Positions 63,441-64,000 of a stretch of DNA of 64,000 nt are shown here, one piece after another. Source of the DNA: Candidatus Nanosynbacter sp. TM7-053 (GTDB taxonomy: Bacteria; Patescibacteriota; Saccharimonadia; Saccharimonadales; Saccharimonadaceae). Location of the stretch: NCBI RefSeq assembly GCF_022828375.1, contig NZ_JAJQJX010000001.1, positions 482,118 through 546,117 on the forward strand, given 5' to 3'. Position numbers and translations under genes: made by a program. Within the stretch, counting starts at the first letter, position 1. Each line of letters begins with the position of its first letter. The notes beneath the pieces were generated by a model. It was not told the origin of the DNA. It saw nothing but the letters and a program-made list of their open reading frames with translations, and did no database searches.

Positions 63441-63466
63441 TTGACACCAAAATAAAGAAAGGTGTT
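63441..63466 (+). promoter_or_regulatory. Hairpin covering the ribosome site of the last gene
   Basis: GACACC (63443-63448) can pair with GGTGTT (63461-63466), burying part of AGAAAGG. The same GACACC can instead pair with GGTGTC of the upstream terminator (63425-63430), which would open the ribosome site and break the terminator. Confidence 0.4.
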
Positions 63467-63468
63467 CA

Positions 63469-63987
63469 ATGCAATCAGCAATCGCATTTGGAGTATTTAT
63501 TGCTATCGTGGGGTATTTTATTACACGCTCTGAGGATAAGAAAAAGGAGGAGGAGCAGAAAAAGATAAATGATAGAATAAACGATTCAAGAAGTATGTTA
63601 AAAGATTCCATCGTTAAGCGAGCTGCGGCATTCAATGTCACGGACTATACGAACGAAGAGCTTGATTTTATATGTGATATAGTGCAAGCGTATGGAGGAA
63701 GCGAAGGGTTATTAAAGGCAAAGCAAGAACTTGATACTGTTCCAGATGATAAAGTGGAGGGTTTCTTGGTGCAAATGGAAGTAGCTCATTTCAAACATTT
63801 AATAGACAATCAAGAAAGACAACGAAAACGAGATGATGAAGAAGCGTGGCAAACAGTACTAAATGATTTTAAGAGGCTAAATCATGCCCAGCGCAAAAAA
63901 CATCTAGCATATCTAAAGAAATATCATAGTGATGCATTGAGTCGTGAGCAACTACATATCCTTGCGTTGCTATGTCTTGGTGAATAG
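63469..63987 (+). CDS. Membrane-anchored coiled-coil protein, unknown
   Basis: 172 residues: short N-terminal span (FGVFIAIVGYFI, about 5-17), charged coiled coil (EDKKKEEEQKKINDRIND), then a soluble helical domain rich in His/Lys towards the end (HAQRKKHLAYLKKYH). AGAAAGG ribosome site, possibly controlled by the RNA structures upstream. No family recognised. Confidence 0.7.
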   Translation: MQSAIAFGVFIAIVGYFITRSEDKKKEEEQKKINDRINDSRSMLKDSIVKRAAAFNVTDYTNEELDFICDIVQAYGGSEGLLKAKQELDTVPDDKVEGFLVQMEVAHFKHLIDNQERQRKRDDEEAWQTVLNDFKRLNHAQRKKHLAYLKKYHSDALSREQLHILALLCLGE

Positions 63988-64000
63988 AATTTTATTAAAG

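Noticed and set aside
1..64000. CRISPR array, IS element or replication origin
   Set aside because: No regularly spaced repeats, no transposase motifs with terminal repeats and no DnaA-box cluster were seen by eye.
1..64000. Alternative genetic code (UGA as Gly or Trp)
   Set aside because: Many conserved proteins end at TGA exactly where families end (ATGA overlaps), so the standard code is used.

Overview
The window looks like a piece of a Saccharibacteria (TM7) chromosome, most like the host-associated, Nanosynbacter-type epibionts. This rests on sequence style and gene content: many very short intergenic gaps, stop/start overlaps of the ATGA, GTGA and TAATG kind, UGA used as an ordinary stop (which argues against Gracilibacteria/Absconditabacteria), a complete arginine deiminase operon, class I lysyl-tRNA synthetase, class III ribonucleotide reductase, and many promoters whose -10 box lies 6-9 nt before the start codon, implying leaderless mRNAs. 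No database search was possible, so the assignment is an inference.

Layout. 1-1.4 kb: truncated membrane polymerase/ligase-like gene, a LexA-type helix-turn-helix protein, tRNA-Asn and a decayed gtrA. 1.4-3.4 kb: RloA/RloB ATPase-TOPRIM pair (candidate defence). 3.5-6.6 kb: fused GT2-GT39 glycosyltransferase plus a Gly-rich membrane protein. 6.6-12.9 kb: surface module with two GH16 beta-glucanase paralogues carrying LRRs, a response-regulator remnant, an autotransporter-like sortase substrate and its sortase. 13-21 kb: aminoglycoside-phosphotransferase-like kinase, then the nrdDG operon under two tandem NrdR boxes, a flavin reductase, a strange acidic Cys-rich protein, and a reverse transcriptase of the UG/Abi (DRT-like) kind inserted in front of a DUF167 gene. 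21-30 kb: PdaC-like deacetylase, ABC drug-type exporter, a structured RNA candidate, a GC-richer transglutaminase-like/lysS block, and thiol-redox genes. 30-43 kb: clpB under CIRCE, galE, an LTA-synthase-like sulfatase, a polar amino acid ABC importer, NUDIX, tRNA-Pro, a heterodimeric ABC exporter, an EreA/ChaN-like protein and a TylF-like methyltransferase.

43-64 kb: arcA-arcB-arcD-arcC, two CorA paralogues, a small structured transcript with mini-ORFs, DsbA-like protein, CBS/CorC-like protein, aspS, N-formylglutamate amidohydrolase, VIT-family transporter, small envelope proteins, MscS, trmB, MazG, murC, and finally an accessory stretch with an ADP-ribosylglycohydrolase, unknown proteins and two or three small structured RNA candidates. 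One of these (63299-63469) has a riboswitch-like terminator/antiterminator/SD arrangement.

Functionally, the surface enzymes, sortase and glycosyltransferases point to life attached to a host cell; arcABDC gives ATP and ammonia from arginine, possibly fed also by the ABC importer; the nrd operon supports anaerobic dNTP synthesis; RloAB and the reverse transcriptase are the most likely anti-phage systems.
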